From assembly GCF_002197755.1 (NCBI RefSeq), contig NZ_NHOT01000001.1:310001-374000 (forward strand): a DNA stretch of 64,000 bases. The letters run 5' to 3'. Below, one piece after another: positions 1 to 9,933 of the stretch; the stretch's first letter is position 1, and the number at the start of each line of letters is the position of its first letter. The notes under the pieces are model-generated. The model was given only the letters and a program-made list of their open reading frames with translations, did not search any database and was not told where the DNA came from. The DNA comes from Pedobacter sp. AJM (GTDB lineage: Bacteria; Bacteroidota; Bacteroidia; Sphingobacteriales; Sphingobacteriaceae). The translations under genes and the position numbers were made by a program.

Positions 1-1037
1 TTATAATTGATGTGTGGCTTTTGTCCTGCTATGGTTTCAGCAACATATATTCCTTCATCTTCAGCTTTGTGTGCCAGCATAGCGCCAGTAATCACATCGC
101 CAATAGCATAAACACCTTTAACCGAAGTTTCTAAATGTTCGTTTACCGGAACTTTTTTACCTCTCTCTTCTATCGTAATGCCAATTTTATCTAAACCTAA
201 ACCTTCTGTATATGCAGTACGACCAACCGCAACGATACAATAATCTGCCTCTAATGATATGGTTTGTCCTTTCGGGGTTTCGGCAGTTACAGTTACGGTT
301 TCACCATTATTGGTTGCACCTGTAACTTTATGTCCCATGTAAAAGTCCATTCCCAGGTTTTTCTTTAAAACACGTTGCAACTCTTTACCTAAGCTGGCAT
401 CCATAGTGGCAATGATAGATGGTAAAAATTCTACAACAGAAACTTTTGTACCTAAACGGGCATATACAGAACCTAATTCCAAACCGATTACACCACCACC
501 AATTACAACCATTGATTTTGGAACTTCTTTGATGTTTAAAGCTTCAGTTGAAGTGATGATCCGCTTTTTATCAATTGGTAAAAATGGCAACGTTGTTGGT
601 TTTGAACCCGTAGCAATGATCACATTTTTGGCAGATAAGGTTTCTGTAGTACCATCTGCCTTGGTAATTAAAATGGTATTTTTATCTACAAATGATCCTA
701 CGCCTTCGAAAGCATCAATTTTATTCTTTTTAAACAGATAAGTGATACCAGCAGTGTTTTGTGCGACCACATCATCTTTACGGGCAATCATCTGGTTCAT
801 GTCAACCTGTAAATCTTTCAGATTAATCCCGTGGGTTGTAAATGTATGTGCAGCATTATGAAAATGCTCTGATGAATCTAATAACGCTTTAGATGGAATA
901 CAGCCTACATTTAAGCAGGTACCTCCAAAAGTTTTATATTTTTCAATAACCGCAGTTTTTAAACCTAACTGAGCACAACGGATTGCGCCAACATAACCGC
1001 CCGGCCCTGAACCGATAACAACGACATCGTATTGCAT
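1..1037 (-). CDS. lpdA: Dihydrolipoyl dehydrogenase (E3), C-terminus beyond window edge
   Basis: FAD-dependent disulfide oxidoreductase that reoxidises lipoyl groups of the 2-oxoacid dehydrogenase and glycine cleavage complexes. The start ATG lies at 1037-1035 and gives MQYDVVVIGSGPGGYVGA, the FAD-binding glycine-rich motif. The redox-active pair sits in GGTCLNVGCIPSK, and a second dinucleotide-binding motif GGGVIGLELGSVYARLG follows near residue 180. About 345 codons are present; the family is usually near 465, so the interface domain with the catalytic His-Glu pair lies outside the window. It is transcribed away from its upstream neighbour across a 180-bp gap. The assignment is firm from the motifs; which complex it serves cannot be told here. 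Confidence 0.95.
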   Translation of the reverse strand, partial: MQYDVVVIGSGPGGYVGAIRCAQLGLKTAVIEKYKTFGGTCLNVGCIPSKALLDSSEHFHNAAHTFTTHGINLKDLQVDMNQMIARKDDVVAQNTAGITYLFKKNKIDAFEGVGSFVDKNTILITKADGTTETLSAKNVIIATGSKPTTLPFLPIDKKRIITSTEALNIKEVPKSMVVIGGGVIGLELGSVYARLGTKVSVVEFLPSIIATMDASLGKELQRVLKKNLGMDFYMGHKVTGATNNGETVTVTAETPKGQTISLEADYCIVAVGRTAYTEGLGLDKIGITIEERGKKVPVNEHLETSVKGVYAIGDVITGAMLAHKAEDEGIYVAETIAGQKPHINY

Positions 1038-1216
1038 AATTTCTTTAGAATTTTGATTGTTCAAATGTAGGGAAAAAAGGCGGAAAGCTGAAGGATCAAC
1101 TGTTTAAGGCTAGGGCTGAAATGACAATTTTACATTGAAAGTGTATTGCAAAAGGTTACTTTCTAATTCATTTTTAATCCTGCAGAAAAACAATCAAAAG
1201 TTAGAGATGAATTCTT

Positions 1217-1882
1217 TTAAATCAGTTCGTTTTGAAGTATAAATGCTTTTGCATGAACAAAGCTGAGGAATAATTCATCGGCTATTTTAAGTTTAAGATG
1301 CGCCCTTACATTATTTTGAATGGCGTAACAGGTAATCCCGGCGGCCTTTGCTGATTTAACACCATTTACCGTATCTTCAAAAACCAGGCATTCATCTTGC
1401 TGTAAACCAAGCCGTTCTACACACACATTATAACTTTCGGGATCTGGTTTGCTTTTGCTGACATCCGTCCTGGTAATAAACAATTTGAAATATTTTGCCA
1501 GGCCGTTGCGTTCGAAAACAGCTTCTACATCTACCCTGGGGCTTGCCGTTACCACTGCGAGTGTAAGTCCTTTCTCATAAAAATATTGAACAAACTCCAG
1601 GGCAAAAGGCATAAGACTGATGTCTTTCGTTTTAAATCCTTCGTAGGTAAGGTGCTCCCGTCTAGCAATGAAATCTGTTAAATCGGCATCAATTTTATAC
1701 CGCTCTATTAAGGTCTTCGCATTTTGAGGCAAAGGAATCCCGGCGTAATTGGTTAGCCAGTCTTTAAGTTCAAGCGTTACACCATAAGGAAGCAAAAACT
1801 CATTCCAGCAATTGAAATGAAACTTTTCAGAATCAATCAAAGTCCCATCTAAATCAAACAACAATGCTTTTATTTTACTCAT
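1217..1882 (-). CDS. HAD-superfamily hydrolase, beta-phosphoglucomutase-like
   Basis: Cytosolic haloacid dehalogenase-type phosphatase or phosphomutase. The nucleophile motif LFDLDGTLIDSE is at residues 8-19, with the first Asp as nucleophile and the second as acid/base. A helical cap follows (about 20-85), then TASPR for motif II, the motif III lysine in KSKPDPESY, and the acidic motif IV in VFEDTVNGVKSAKAAGI. Length of 221 residues fits the PGM/phosphatase subgroup with a C1 cap. The substrate cannot be read from sequence; sugar phosphates are usual for this group. It stands alone between lpdA and a phytase-like lipoprotein gene. Confidence 0.85.
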   Translation of the reverse strand: MSKIKALLFDLDGTLIDSEKFHFNCWNEFLLPYGVTLELKDWLTNYAGIPLPQNAKTLIERYKIDADLTDFIARREHLTYEGFKTKDISLMPFALEFVQYFYEKGLTLAVVTASPRVDVEAVFERNGLAKYFKLFITRTDVSKSKPDPESYNVCVERLGLQQDECLVFEDTVNGVKSAKAAGITCYAIQNNVRAHLKLKIADELFLSFVHAKAFILQNELI

Positions 1883-1932
1883 TTTATTTTTATTAACTAA
1901 TTCCCTTATCGTTAAGAGGCTACAATAGAGAG

Positions 1933-1966
1933 GTCATTTTTGCGAGGAGGAACGAGGAAGCAATCA
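1933..1966. repeat. Remnant of a dispersed GTCATT-GCGAGGAGG-AAGCAATC repeat
   Basis: The intergenic text contains gtcatttttgcgaggagg followed by aacgaggaagcaatcacc. This resembles one arm of the intergenic palindromic repeat of the GTCATTGCGAGGAGG...AAGCAATC type that I recognise from Bacteroidota genomes (recollection, not searched). Only one arm is present. Related fragments occur near 17613-17621 (GCAATGACG) and 20540-20556 (gagattgcttcatccc). Confidence 0.4.
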
Positions 1967-2002
1967 CCAATGGAGATTTCTTTTCTACTCCCAACTTTCA
2001 GG

Positions 2003-3223
2003 TTACGGCATCACTTCAAACAGGAAAAACTGCTGAACCTGTGTTTTGCTGAAATTATTATCCACACAAAAAATCAGGCTTTGATGCCCGTTTGGTAACT
2101 TAGGTCCAAATGTTACGCCTTCAATATTATCAATATGCATCTTTAAGGTATCAAAATCAAAAAGCAATTTCTTGGCTAAAGGTTTTGGTGGAAATTTTAT
2201 AAAGGATGGATTATGGATCACATTTTCTGCCTGACTCAAATCAACCAGGTAAAGCTTAACAAAGGAATGATCATCACGCCCTTTCGCCCAGGCCCGCTCC
2301 ATGACCATTAAAGTATGATCGTTTACAGCTAAAATTTCTGAGATACCGTTGATATTCCAATCGCTTTCTACCGTAGGTTTTATGGGCAATGCATCAAGAT
2401 TATAGGCATATTGAGCTGTATTTCTTTTACTTTTAACATCGAATTTAAGTATTCTGGTCAGCGCTTTATCATATCCAAAATGGGATTGTTCCCCATCCTG
2501 GTAAAGTGGTTCTTCCAAACTGGCATATAAAGTTTTATAATGATCAGCATAGGTTAAGCCTTCGAAAAAAGCATTTTTCCGCACACCATAGTCCTGCTTG
2601 CTGATGTGAAAACCAGGCGGCAAAGGCACGGTATCTAAAAATTTTCCAGCGATAGAAATGAATGTCAGTGCAGGCTGAACAAGCGTTGTATCCGTTTTAC
2701 GGAATAATCTTTCGCCCTCATTACTCCAAACCAACGTATTTTTCAAAGGGTAGTAACGAAGGGATTCTCCATCAGCCTTAATGTTTTTGCCATATTGATA
2801 TTTTGGATAGGGTGCTCCAGCTTCCCGAAGAATGAAAGTAACATCCGTAAATTTAATGGTGTCTATTTTATGGTTTCGAATGTCAATCTTTGCCGTGTAA
2901 ATCCTCGCGGGACTAAACTGAGAGGGGTCATCGCTGATGAGGTAATACTGATTGTTTTTCACATCGTAATCTATTCCTGATAAACCGCCAATAATGGTAT
3001 TTTTGAAAGTATCATTGAGCGGTAAAATGTATTCATTCAGAAATTTGATGGATGAAACTGACTGAATTTGCGAATCACGAGATAAAGTTCTGCTTGCCGT
3101 ACAGGCAGATAGCACAGTGATAAGAGCAAGGGATAAAATGAAAAATCTTGGTAATAATATTTTCAAATCAGCATAAGTTTTGCGTAAAAGTATAGAAAAG
3201 GAGTTAATAAATTTCATCAGCAA
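2003..3223 (-). CDS. Esterase-like activity of phytase family lipoprotein
   Basis: Predicted surface or periplasmic lipoprotein: a hydrophobic segment (about residues 24-40) ends at LSAC, a lipobox. The rest resembles the phytase-like esterase domain (PF13449-type beta-propeller), seen in NAFFEGLTYADHYKTLY, the repeated strand pattern, and IEGVTFGPKLPNGHQSLIF near the C-terminus. Members of the family are thought to hydrolyse phosphoesters, but few have been tested. At 406 residues it is of usual length. The N-terminus before the signal is long (MLMKFINSFSIL), so a later start is possible. A strong hairpin in the gap upstream separates it from the DUF6515 gene. Confidence 0.75.
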   Translation of the reverse strand: MLMKFINSFSILLRKTYADLKILLPRFFILSLALITVLSACTASRTLSRDSQIQSVSSIKFLNEYILPLNDTFKNTIIGGLSGIDYDVKNNQYYLISDDPSQFSPARIYTAKIDIRNHKIDTIKFTDVTFILREAGAPYPKYQYGKNIKADGESLRYYPLKNTLVWSNEGERLFRKTDTTLVQPALTFISIAGKFLDTVPLPPGFHISKQDYGVRKNAFFEGLTYADHYKTLYASLEEPLYQDGEQSHFGYDKALTRILKFDVKSKRNTAQYAYNLDALPIKPTVESDWNINGISEILAVNDHTLMVMERAWAKGRDDHSFVKLYLVDLSQAENVIHNPSFIKFPPKPLAKKLLFDFDTLKMHIDNIEGVTFGPKLPNGHQSLIFCVDNNFSKTQVQQFFLFEVMP

Positions 3224-3274
3224 TGCAATTATGAAATACCTTTTACTTTTCAGACAGTAGCAATGGCAAAAAAC

Positions 3275-3306
3275 AAAGCCGCTTCAATTCAGATTGAAAC
3301 GGCTTT
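3275..3306 (-). terminator. Hairpin terminator for the DUF6515 gene
   Basis: AAAGCCG pairs with CGGCTTT, and inside it TTCAAT pairs with ATTGAA around a four-base loop. Read on the minus strand the stem is followed by a T-rich run. It lies 17 bases past the stop of the gene at 3323-4186. Confidence 0.75.
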
Positions 3307-3322
3307 ATAAAATATATTTCCC

Positions 3323-4186
3323 TTAAAACAACTTGCCAATTACCCGGTACGTGATGTGATTTCCATCCACAACTTCTTCGTAATAAATATCATCAGGAGA
3401 AACAAAGTATTTTTCGTTTTTAATGGTGACTTCCCGGCAACCTTCAGGGAGCTGATCAATAATATCGCCAATCTGATGCGAATCCACCGTACCATTTGGG
3501 GTGTTCAATACGCCATCTTTACCAGCTACGATATAAACTGTCTTACCATCAGCATTTTGCGACTGAGTGTAATAAACTCCTTTATATTCATAATAATCAA
3601 CACCATTAATGGTTACCCGTTTCGCCTCTTCAGGTAAATTCGGAACTTCTGCACCTACCGGTGGAACCACTACCTCGTATTGGTTATTATTTTGCTGATA
3701 AAATAATCCGCCTGAATAATAAAACTGGCTTGCGCCGAAGTAAAATGGATAATAACCAAGCGGCAATACGCCTATCCTAAAACCTATAAATGGCCTGTAG
3801 TAATTATAGTAACTGAAATAAGGACGATAGTATGGTCTTCCGTAAGCATAATGGTAGCCAAAACCAGGTCTGTAGCCCCGATACCCAAAACCGCCTCTAT
3901 AAACAGACCTGTTATATACATAGGTAGTGCGGTTTGATCTGATGCTTGTATTATTAACACGTGGCGAAAATGTCCCCCTGCCTGGCATAGCTGATTGTCT
4001 TGAAAATGAACCACCGCCTCTTGAGCCAGAAAACCCGCCCGATCTGCCGCCGCCGTGAAAGCCTCCACCGCCCCTTCCTGGTCTTTGGGCAGAAACATTT
4101 TCAGTACTTAACATGGCCATCATCGCTGCTACAGCCATGATTACAAAACCTTTATTTAACAACCTTTTCATCTCTAATTGATTCAA
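3323..4186 (-). CDS. DUF6515 family protein, Gly/Tyr/Arg-rich exported
   Basis: Exported protein with a signal peptide ending near VSAQ. The first half of the mature chain is low-complexity, rich in Gly, Arg and Ser (about residues 35-70) and then Tyr, Arg and Phe (about 90-170). The second half holds two similar SH3-like segments with VTINGVDYYEYKGVYY and VTIKNEKYFVSPDDIYYE, typical of DUF6515 proteins of Bacteroidota. A start five codons downstream (MKRLLNK, 4171) would place Met directly before the basic signal-peptide head and may be the true one. Function is unknown; a cell-envelope role is inferred from export and composition. Confidence 0.8.
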   Translation of the reverse strand: MNQLEMKRLLNKGFVIMAVAAMMAMLSTENVSAQRPGRGGGGFHGGGRSGGFSGSRGGGSFSRQSAMPGRGTFSPRVNNTSIRSNRTTYVYNRSVYRGGFGYRGYRPGFGYHYAYGRPYYRPYFSYYNYYRPFIGFRIGVLPLGYYPFYFGASQFYYSGGLFYQQNNNQYEVVVPPVGAEVPNLPEEAKRVTINGVDYYEYKGVYYTQSQNADGKTVYIVAGKDGVLNTPNGTVDSHQIGDIIDQLPEGCREVTIKNEKYFVSPDDIYYEEVVDGNHITYRVIGKLF

Positions 4187-4363
4187 TTGTGTATATGACG
4201 ATGAAACTGATCAAAAGATTATTTACATCCTTATTTTAACTAAATTTTGATAAAGTGATGACGAATGCCCTTTTTTCCAATATTAACAAACTATTTACCG
4301 GATGTTTTTTCTAATCAATTCCTAATCTTCTATATTTAAATTTTATTCCTAAAAAACACTTAA

Positions 4364-6229
4364 ATGAACTTTCCCAGATTTTTATGCCTCTTATTTTTTC
4401 TATGTATTGCTAACAACTTACTGGCCCAGAGCGATTCTGCCTATGTTAGAGAAAACTACACTAAAATAGAGCGGCAAATTCCAATGCGGGATGGAGTTAA
4501 ACTTTTTACTTCCATCTATATCCCTAAAAATCAAAGCAAAAAATATCCCTTTCTGATTAACAGAACACCCTATACGGTTGCGCCTTATGGCGCAAATCAA
4601 TATAAACTGAGTTTGGGCAATTTTCCGGCCATGATGCGGGAAGGATTTATCTTTGTTTATCAGGATGTTCGCGGGCGATGGATGAGTGAAGGCACTTTTG
4701 CTGATATCCGTCCGCAAACCACCAGAAAAGGGAAAAAAGATATTGATGAAAGCACCGATACTTACGACACCATTGACTGGTTGATAAAAAATGTAAAAGG
4801 CAATAACGGCAATGCCGGCATTTATGGCATTTCTTACCCCGGGTTTTATTCTACAGCCGCATTACCAAATGCACATCCCGCACTAAAGGCGGTATCACCA
4901 CAGGCACCGGTAACCGATTGGTTTATGGGTGATGATTTTCACCACCGCGGCACCTTATTTTTAATGGATGCTTTCAGCTTTATGAGCGGTTTCGGAGTGC
5001 CTCGTCCGCAACCCATCACACCGGATAAAGGCCCGAAAGGATTTAAATTTCCCATTCAGGATAATTACCGCTTTTACCTGGAAGCCGGCTCAGTTAAAAA
5101 CCTGAAGGATAAATATTTTGCAGATAGCATCGTCTTCTGGAATGACCTCTTTAAACATCCCAATCTGGATACCTTCTGGAAAGCAAGATTAATTACACCG
5201 CATTTAACAAAAGTAAAACCTGCGGTAATGGTGGTTGGTGGTTTCTTTGATGCGGAAGATGCCTACGGAACCTTCGCCACTTATAAAGCCATTGAAAAAC
5301 AAAATCCTGGAGCCAATAATATTCTGGTTGCAGGCCCCTGGTATCATGGAGGCTGGGTGCGTAGCGATGGTTCCTCTTTAGGAGATATTTCATTTGGAAA
5401 AAAGACCAGTATGGATTATCAGCAACAATACGAATTACCATTTTTTAAACACTATTTAAAAGGAGAAGGCAACTTCCATCCTGCTGAGGCTAATATTTTT
5501 GTAACCGGTTCAAATGAATGGAAAAAATTTGCAAGCTGGCCGCCAAAAGATACAGAGAACAAGAATCTTTATTTACAACCCAATGGAAAACTGAGCTTTG
5601 AAAAAGTAGGCAGAACCGATAGCTGGGATGAATATTTAAGCGATCCAAATCATCCTGTGCCCTATCAGGATGGCATTCAGGCGAGACGTACAAGAGAATA
5701 TATGATCGACGATCAGCGTTTTGCAGCCCGCAGACCGGATGTTAAAACTTATCAAACTGATGAACTTACGGAAGATATCACCATTACAGGCCCCGTTCTG
5801 GCCAACCTCGTGGTTTCCACTACCGGAACTGATGCTGATTATGTCGTAAAATTGATTGATGTTTATCCGGAAGATTCACCAAACCCTGAACCAAACCCTA
5901 AAAACTTAATCATGGGTGGATATGAAATGTTGGTACGAGGTGAAATTATGCGGGGGAAATACCGCAATAGTTTTGAAAAGCCTGAGCCTTTTACACCGGA
6001 TGCCATTACCAAGGTGAATTATCCCCTGCCGGATGTGGCACATACTTTTAAAAAAGGACATAAAATCATGATTCAGATCCAGAATTCCTGGTTTCCATTG
6101 GCAGATCGCAATCCGCAGAAATTCATGGATATTTATCAGGCTGAACCAGCCGATTTTCAAAAGGCCACACACCGGATTTATCACGACGTACACAATAGTT
6201 CATTTATTACCGTTTCAGTATTAAAATAA
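4364..6229 (+). CDS. CocE/NonD family secreted hydrolase, first copy
   Basis: Secreted serine hydrolase of the X-Pro dipeptidyl-peptidase (S15)/cocaine esterase family, 621 residues. A signal peptide ends at LLAQ. The alpha/beta-hydrolase nucleophile is Ser near residue 162 in YGISYPGFYS, followed by SPQAP; the acid is in VVGGFFDAEDAYG and the histidine in AGPWYHGGW. The C-terminal third is the jelly-roll domain of the family (GTDADYVVKLIDVYPED). It is followed after four bases by a paralogue of the same length, so the pair is surely cotranscribed. Substrates may be proline-containing peptides or ester and amide bonds; sequence alone does not decide. Confidence 0.9.
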   Translation: MNFPRFLCLLFFLCIANNLLAQSDSAYVRENYTKIERQIPMRDGVKLFTSIYIPKNQSKKYPFLINRTPYTVAPYGANQYKLSLGNFPAMMREGFIFVYQDVRGRWMSEGTFADIRPQTTRKGKKDIDESTDTYDTIDWLIKNVKGNNGNAGIYGISYPGFYSTAALPNAHPALKAVSPQAPVTDWFMGDDFHHRGTLFLMDAFSFMSGFGVPRPQPITPDKGPKGFKFPIQDNYRFYLEAGSVKNLKDKYFADSIVFWNDLFKHPNLDTFWKARLITPHLTKVKPAVMVVGGFFDAEDAYGTFATYKAIEKQNPGANNILVAGPWYHGGWVRSDGSSLGDISFGKKTSMDYQQQYELPFFKHYLKGEGNFHPAEANIFVTGSNEWKKFASWPPKDTENKNLYLQPNGKLSFEKVGRTDSWDEYLSDPNHPVPYQDGIQARRTREYMIDDQRFAARRPDVKTYQTDELTEDITITGPVLANLVVSTTGTDADYVVKLIDVYPEDSPNPEPNPKNLIMGGYEMLVRGEIMRGKYRNSFEKPEPFTPDAITKVNYPLPDVAHTFKKGHKIMIQIQNSWFPLADRNPQKFMDIYQAEPADFQKATHRIYHDVHNSSFITVSVLK

Positions 6230-6233
6230 ACAC

Positions 6234-8099
6234 ATGAAATACTTTAAGTTCATCCTATTGCTTCTTTTCACATCAACAGCCTTTGCGCAGGGAGATGCGA
6301 ACTATGCCAAAACCCATTACACGAAGAAAGAAGTATACATTCCTATGCGGGATGGCACAAAACTCTTTACTGCAATCTATACCCCAAAAGATGCTGGTAC
6401 TGGCAAAAAGTATCCGATGATTATGCAACGCACTTGTTACAGCGTTGCGCCCTATGGAGAAGATCAAATTCCTGCCCGTTTAGGTCCTTCTGATTTGATG
6501 ATGAAAGATGGTTATATTGTGGTGATGCAGGATGTTCGCGGTAGGTGGAAAAGTGAAGGCACCTGGACCAACATGACACCCGTAATTGATCACAAAAAAA
6601 CCAAAAAAGATGTGGATGAGGGATCAGACACTTATGACACCATCGATTGGCTAGTTAAAAATGTAGCTTACAATAATGGTAAGGTGGGTCAATGGGGAAT
6701 CTCCTATCCCGGATTTTATACTGCCGCCGGAATTTTAAGCAATCACCCGGCATTAAAAGCATCTTCGCCGCAAGCGCCAATTTCAGATTTCTTCTTCGAC
6801 GATTTCCACCATAATGGTGCTTTCCTGCAGAGCTATTTTTCTACCTTTCCTTTGTTTGGTGTACAGAAAAAAGATACCACTTCCAGACCCTGGTACAATA
6901 GTCAAATGATTAACCCGAAAACCAAAGATGGTTATCAGTTTGCTTTAGATTTAGGCCCGTTAACAAATGCAGATCAATATTATAAAGACAATTTTTTCTG
7001 GCAGGAAACCGTAAACCATCCAAATTATGATGAGTTCTGGCAGAAACGGGGTTTACTCAAGCATTACAGCACCATCAAACCGGCAGTGATGGTGGTAGGT
7101 GGCTGGTATGACGCAGAAGATTTATCCGGCCCGCTAAACATTTATAAAAGCATTGAGAAGAAAAACCCAAATGCCTACAACACCATCGTAATGGGTCCCT
7201 TTGGTCATGGCCGATGGAGCCGCGAAACAGGCCATACCATGCACAGCAATGTGTACTTTGGAGATAGCATTGCGACCTTCTATCAAAAGGAAATTGAGTT
7301 GAAATTCTTTAACCACTTCCTCAAAGGGAATGGAGATAAAAATGCTGGTTTGCCGGAAGCTTATATGTTTGATACCGGCAAAAAAGAGTGGCAAACCTTT
7401 ACAAAATGGCCAGCTGAAAAAGCGACCAAACAAAAATTATACTTAGGTGCTGATGGTAAACTCAGCCTGACTGCGCCAGCTAAAGCAGGATCTGTAGACT
7501 ATATTAGTGACCCTGCGAAACCCGTTCCTTATACCGAAGATTTAACCACCACACTAGGCTTCACCCCTCATAATTATATGAGTGAAGATCAACGTTTTGC
7601 TGGTCGCAGACCTGATGTACTGGTTTTTCAGACGGATATTCTTGAAAATGACATCACGCTTGGCGGAGAAATCATGTCCCACCTCAAAATTGCCACCACC
7701 GGAACAGATGCTGATTTTATGGTGAAACTGATTGATGTTTATCCTGCTGATGAACCGAACAATCCGTATATGCCCAATAAAAACATCATTTTAAGTAACT
7801 ATTGGCAAATGGTTCGTTCGGAGATTATGCCCGCCCGTTTCCGCAATAGTTTTGAAAAACCGGAAGCCTTGGTTTCGAATCAAAAAACGGATGTGAATTT
7901 CCGCTTGCAGGACGTGTTGCACACTTTCAAAAAGGGACACCGGTTGATGATCCAGGTGCAGAGTACAGCTTTTCCTTTATTTGCCCGTAACCCGCAAAGG
8001 TTTGTTGAAAACCCTTATAAAGCTACAGCAGCTGATTATATTAAAGCTACTCAAACGATTTTTAATGATAGTTTTGTAGAGGTTGATGTGATAAAATGA
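6234..8099 (+). CDS. CocE/NonD family secreted hydrolase, second copy
   Basis: Tandem paralogue of the preceding gene, also 621 residues, with a signal peptide ending at AFAQ. The same catalytic pattern is present: Ser in WGISYPGFYT, Asp in VVGGWYDAEDLSG and His in GPFGHGRW, then the C-terminal jelly roll with GTDADFMVKLIDVYPAD. The two copies agree closely through the core but differ in the cap segment (about residues 190-260), which in this family shapes the substrate pocket. This suggests duplication followed by specialisation. An M1 peptidase follows after a 180-bp gap. Confidence 0.9.
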   Translation: MKYFKFILLLLFTSTAFAQGDANYAKTHYTKKEVYIPMRDGTKLFTAIYTPKDAGTGKKYPMIMQRTCYSVAPYGEDQIPARLGPSDLMMKDGYIVVMQDVRGRWKSEGTWTNMTPVIDHKKTKKDVDEGSDTYDTIDWLVKNVAYNNGKVGQWGISYPGFYTAAGILSNHPALKASSPQAPISDFFFDDFHHNGAFLQSYFSTFPLFGVQKKDTTSRPWYNSQMINPKTKDGYQFALDLGPLTNADQYYKDNFFWQETVNHPNYDEFWQKRGLLKHYSTIKPAVMVVGGWYDAEDLSGPLNIYKSIEKKNPNAYNTIVMGPFGHGRWSRETGHTMHSNVYFGDSIATFYQKEIELKFFNHFLKGNGDKNAGLPEAYMFDTGKKEWQTFTKWPAEKATKQKLYLGADGKLSLTAPAKAGSVDYISDPAKPVPYTEDLTTTLGFTPHNYMSEDQRFAGRRPDVLVFQTDILENDITLGGEIMSHLKIATTGTDADFMVKLIDVYPADEPNNPYMPNKNIILSNYWQMVRSEIMPARFRNSFEKPEALVSNQKTDVNFRLQDVLHTFKKGHRLMIQVQSTAFPLFARNPQRFVENPYKATAADYIKATQTIFNDSFVEVDVIK

Positions 8100-8280
8100 T
8101 TGGACTAAATTAACCAATTCCAAGCTCTATTCGAAAAATAAGGAGGAAGCGACCTAACAGCTTAGCAAGTAATAGAGATGATATATAATAAGCAACTGAA
8201 TAAAAGCACAACATAAAGTAAAAGCACGACCTAACTCCCTCTAAATTTAGAGATGGTCAGGGGTGGCAAATAAAACACAG

Positions 8281-9933
8281 ATGAAAAAACTATTTATCCT
8301 TTTTGCGCTGGCACTTTGTCTAGGTAATGCAAATGCCCAAATGCTGGGGAAAAACCAGGTAAACGCCCGTGCAGATACCCTTCGCGGAACACTCACCCCT
8401 TTACGTACCTGCTATGATATCAATTACTACCATTTGGATGTTAAAATCGATATTGATCAAAAATCTGTGGCCGGAAGTAATGAATTTGCCTTTACAGCCA
8501 CCCAGGATTTTACCAAACTCCAATTCGATCTTTTCTCGAATTTAAAGGTTGAAAAAGTGCTTTATAAAGGAAAGGAAATGCCGTTTACCCGTGAATACAA
8601 TGCCGTTTTTGTAACCTTCCCGAAGGCCGTTAAGAAAGGCAGTAAAGATAGGTTTACCGTATTTTATTCAGGAAATCCGGTAGTGGCGAAAAATGCCCCC
8701 TGGGATGGCGGTTTTATTTTCAAAAAAGATGCTGCTGGCCATCCATTTGTTTCAGTAGCCTGCCAGGGCCTGGGAGCGAGTGTATGGTGGCCAAATAAAG
8801 ACCACCAGAGTGATGAGGTAGACAGCATGCTCATTAGCATCAACGTTCCTAAAACCTTACAGGAAATATCCAATGGAAGATTAAGAAATACTGTTGATCA
8901 GCCGGATGGCTACAAACAGTATAACTGGTTTGTGAGTAATCCCATCAACAATTATGATGTTACTTTTTATATAGGAAAATATGCCCATTGGAAGGATAAT
9001 TATGCCGGTGAAAATGGAAATTTAAGCATCGATTACTGGGCTTTACAAGTGGATAGTGCCAAAGCCCGTCCGCATTGGGATGCAGATGTTAAACCTATGC
9101 TTAAATGCTTCGAGTATTGGTTTGGTCCCTATCCATGGTATAAAGATGGCTATAAATTGGTTCAGGCGCCACACTTAGGTATGGAACATCAAAGTGCCGT
9201 AGCTTACGGAAACCAGTTCAGAGAAGGCTATCTGGGTAGGGATTTAAGCGGAACCGGGCATGGCTTAAAATGGGATTTCATCACTATTCATGAAAGTGGC
9301 CACGAGTGGTTTGGAAATAACATCACTTCAAAAGACATTGCAGACATGTGGATTCATGAAGGTTTTACCAATTATTCCGAAACCCTTTTTACCGAATGCA
9401 CAGACAGCAAAAAAGCAGGAAGTGAATATGTTATCGGAATCAGAGACGGGATTAAAAATGATATACCCATAATTGGCCCTTATGGCGTAAATAAAGAAGG
9501 TAGCGGAGACATGTACGCAAAAGGCGCAAACCTGATCCACACCATTCGCCAGTTGATCAATGATGACGAGAAATTCAGGCAAATTTTAAGAGGACTAAAT
9601 AAAACTTTCTATCATAAAACGGTAACGACTGCCGATATTGAAAATGATATTGCCAAACAAAGCGGACTTAAACTAGACAAGGTTTTTGATCAGTATCTCC
9701 GCCACGCCAATATCCCGGTGTTAGCCTATAAAATTAATGATGGTGTTTTATCTTACCGGTGGATCACGGATGTAAAAGGCTTCGACATGCCCGTTAAGGT
9801 GACTTTAAAAGCGGGTGAATATACTTTAATTAAACCCACAAATGAATGGAAAACCATTAAAGTAGATCCAGGTATAACCACAGATAATTTTAAGAGCGAT
9901 CCGCAGTTTTATATCAAGACCAGAAAAGATTAA
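8281..9933 (+). CDS. M1 family metallopeptidase, secreted aminopeptidase
   Basis: Zinc aminopeptidase with a signal peptide (MKKLFILFALALCLGNANAQ). The start at 8281 is preferred over an upstream in-frame start at 8263 because it gives a clean signal peptide. The N-terminal beta domain is followed by the exopeptidase motif GMEHQSAVAYG (the GAMEN equivalent). The zinc site is HESGHEWFGN with the third ligand Glu in MWIHEGFTNYSE, near residue 337 onward. At 550 residues it is the short form without a large C-terminal helical domain. Together with the twin CocE hydrolases upstream it makes a small cluster for periplasmic or extracellular peptide breakdown. Confidence 0.9.
   Translation: MKKLFILFALALCLGNANAQMLGKNQVNARADTLRGTLTPLRTCYDINYYHLDVKIDIDQKSVAGSNEFAFTATQDFTKLQFDLFSNLKVEKVLYKGKEMPFTREYNAVFVTFPKAVKKGSKDRFTVFYSGNPVVAKNAPWDGGFIFKKDAAGHPFVSVACQGLGASVWWPNKDHQSDEVDSMLISINVPKTLQEISNGRLRNTVDQPDGYKQYNWFVSNPINNYDVTFYIGKYAHWKDNYAGENGNLSIDYWALQVDSAKARPHWDADVKPMLKCFEYWFGPYPWYKDGYKLVQAPHLGMEHQSAVAYGNQFREGYLGRDLSGTGHGLKWDFITIHESGHEWFGNNITSKDIADMWIHEGFTNYSETLFTECTDSKKAGSEYVIGIRDGIKNDIPIIGPYGVNKEGSGDMYAKGANLIHTIRQLINDDEKFRQILRGLNKTFYHKTVTTADIENDIAKQSGLKLDKVFDQYLRHANIPVLAYKINDGVLSYRWITDVKGFDMPVKVTLKAGEYTLIKPTNEWKTIKVDPGITTDNFKSDPQFYIKTRKD

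Noticed and set aside
406..741. Plus-strand open frame inside lpdA
   Set aside because: It is antisense to a firmly identified enzyme and shows no protein family features.
3784..4098. Minus-strand open frame inside the DUF6515 gene
   Set aside because: It is another frame of the Gly/Tyr-rich region and has no signal, motif or independent start.
8232..8265. Riboswitch or regulator site before the M1 peptidase
   Set aside because: The text ctccctctaaatttagagatgg is a short hairpin of a kind common in intergenic gaps of these genomes; nothing supports a regulatory role.
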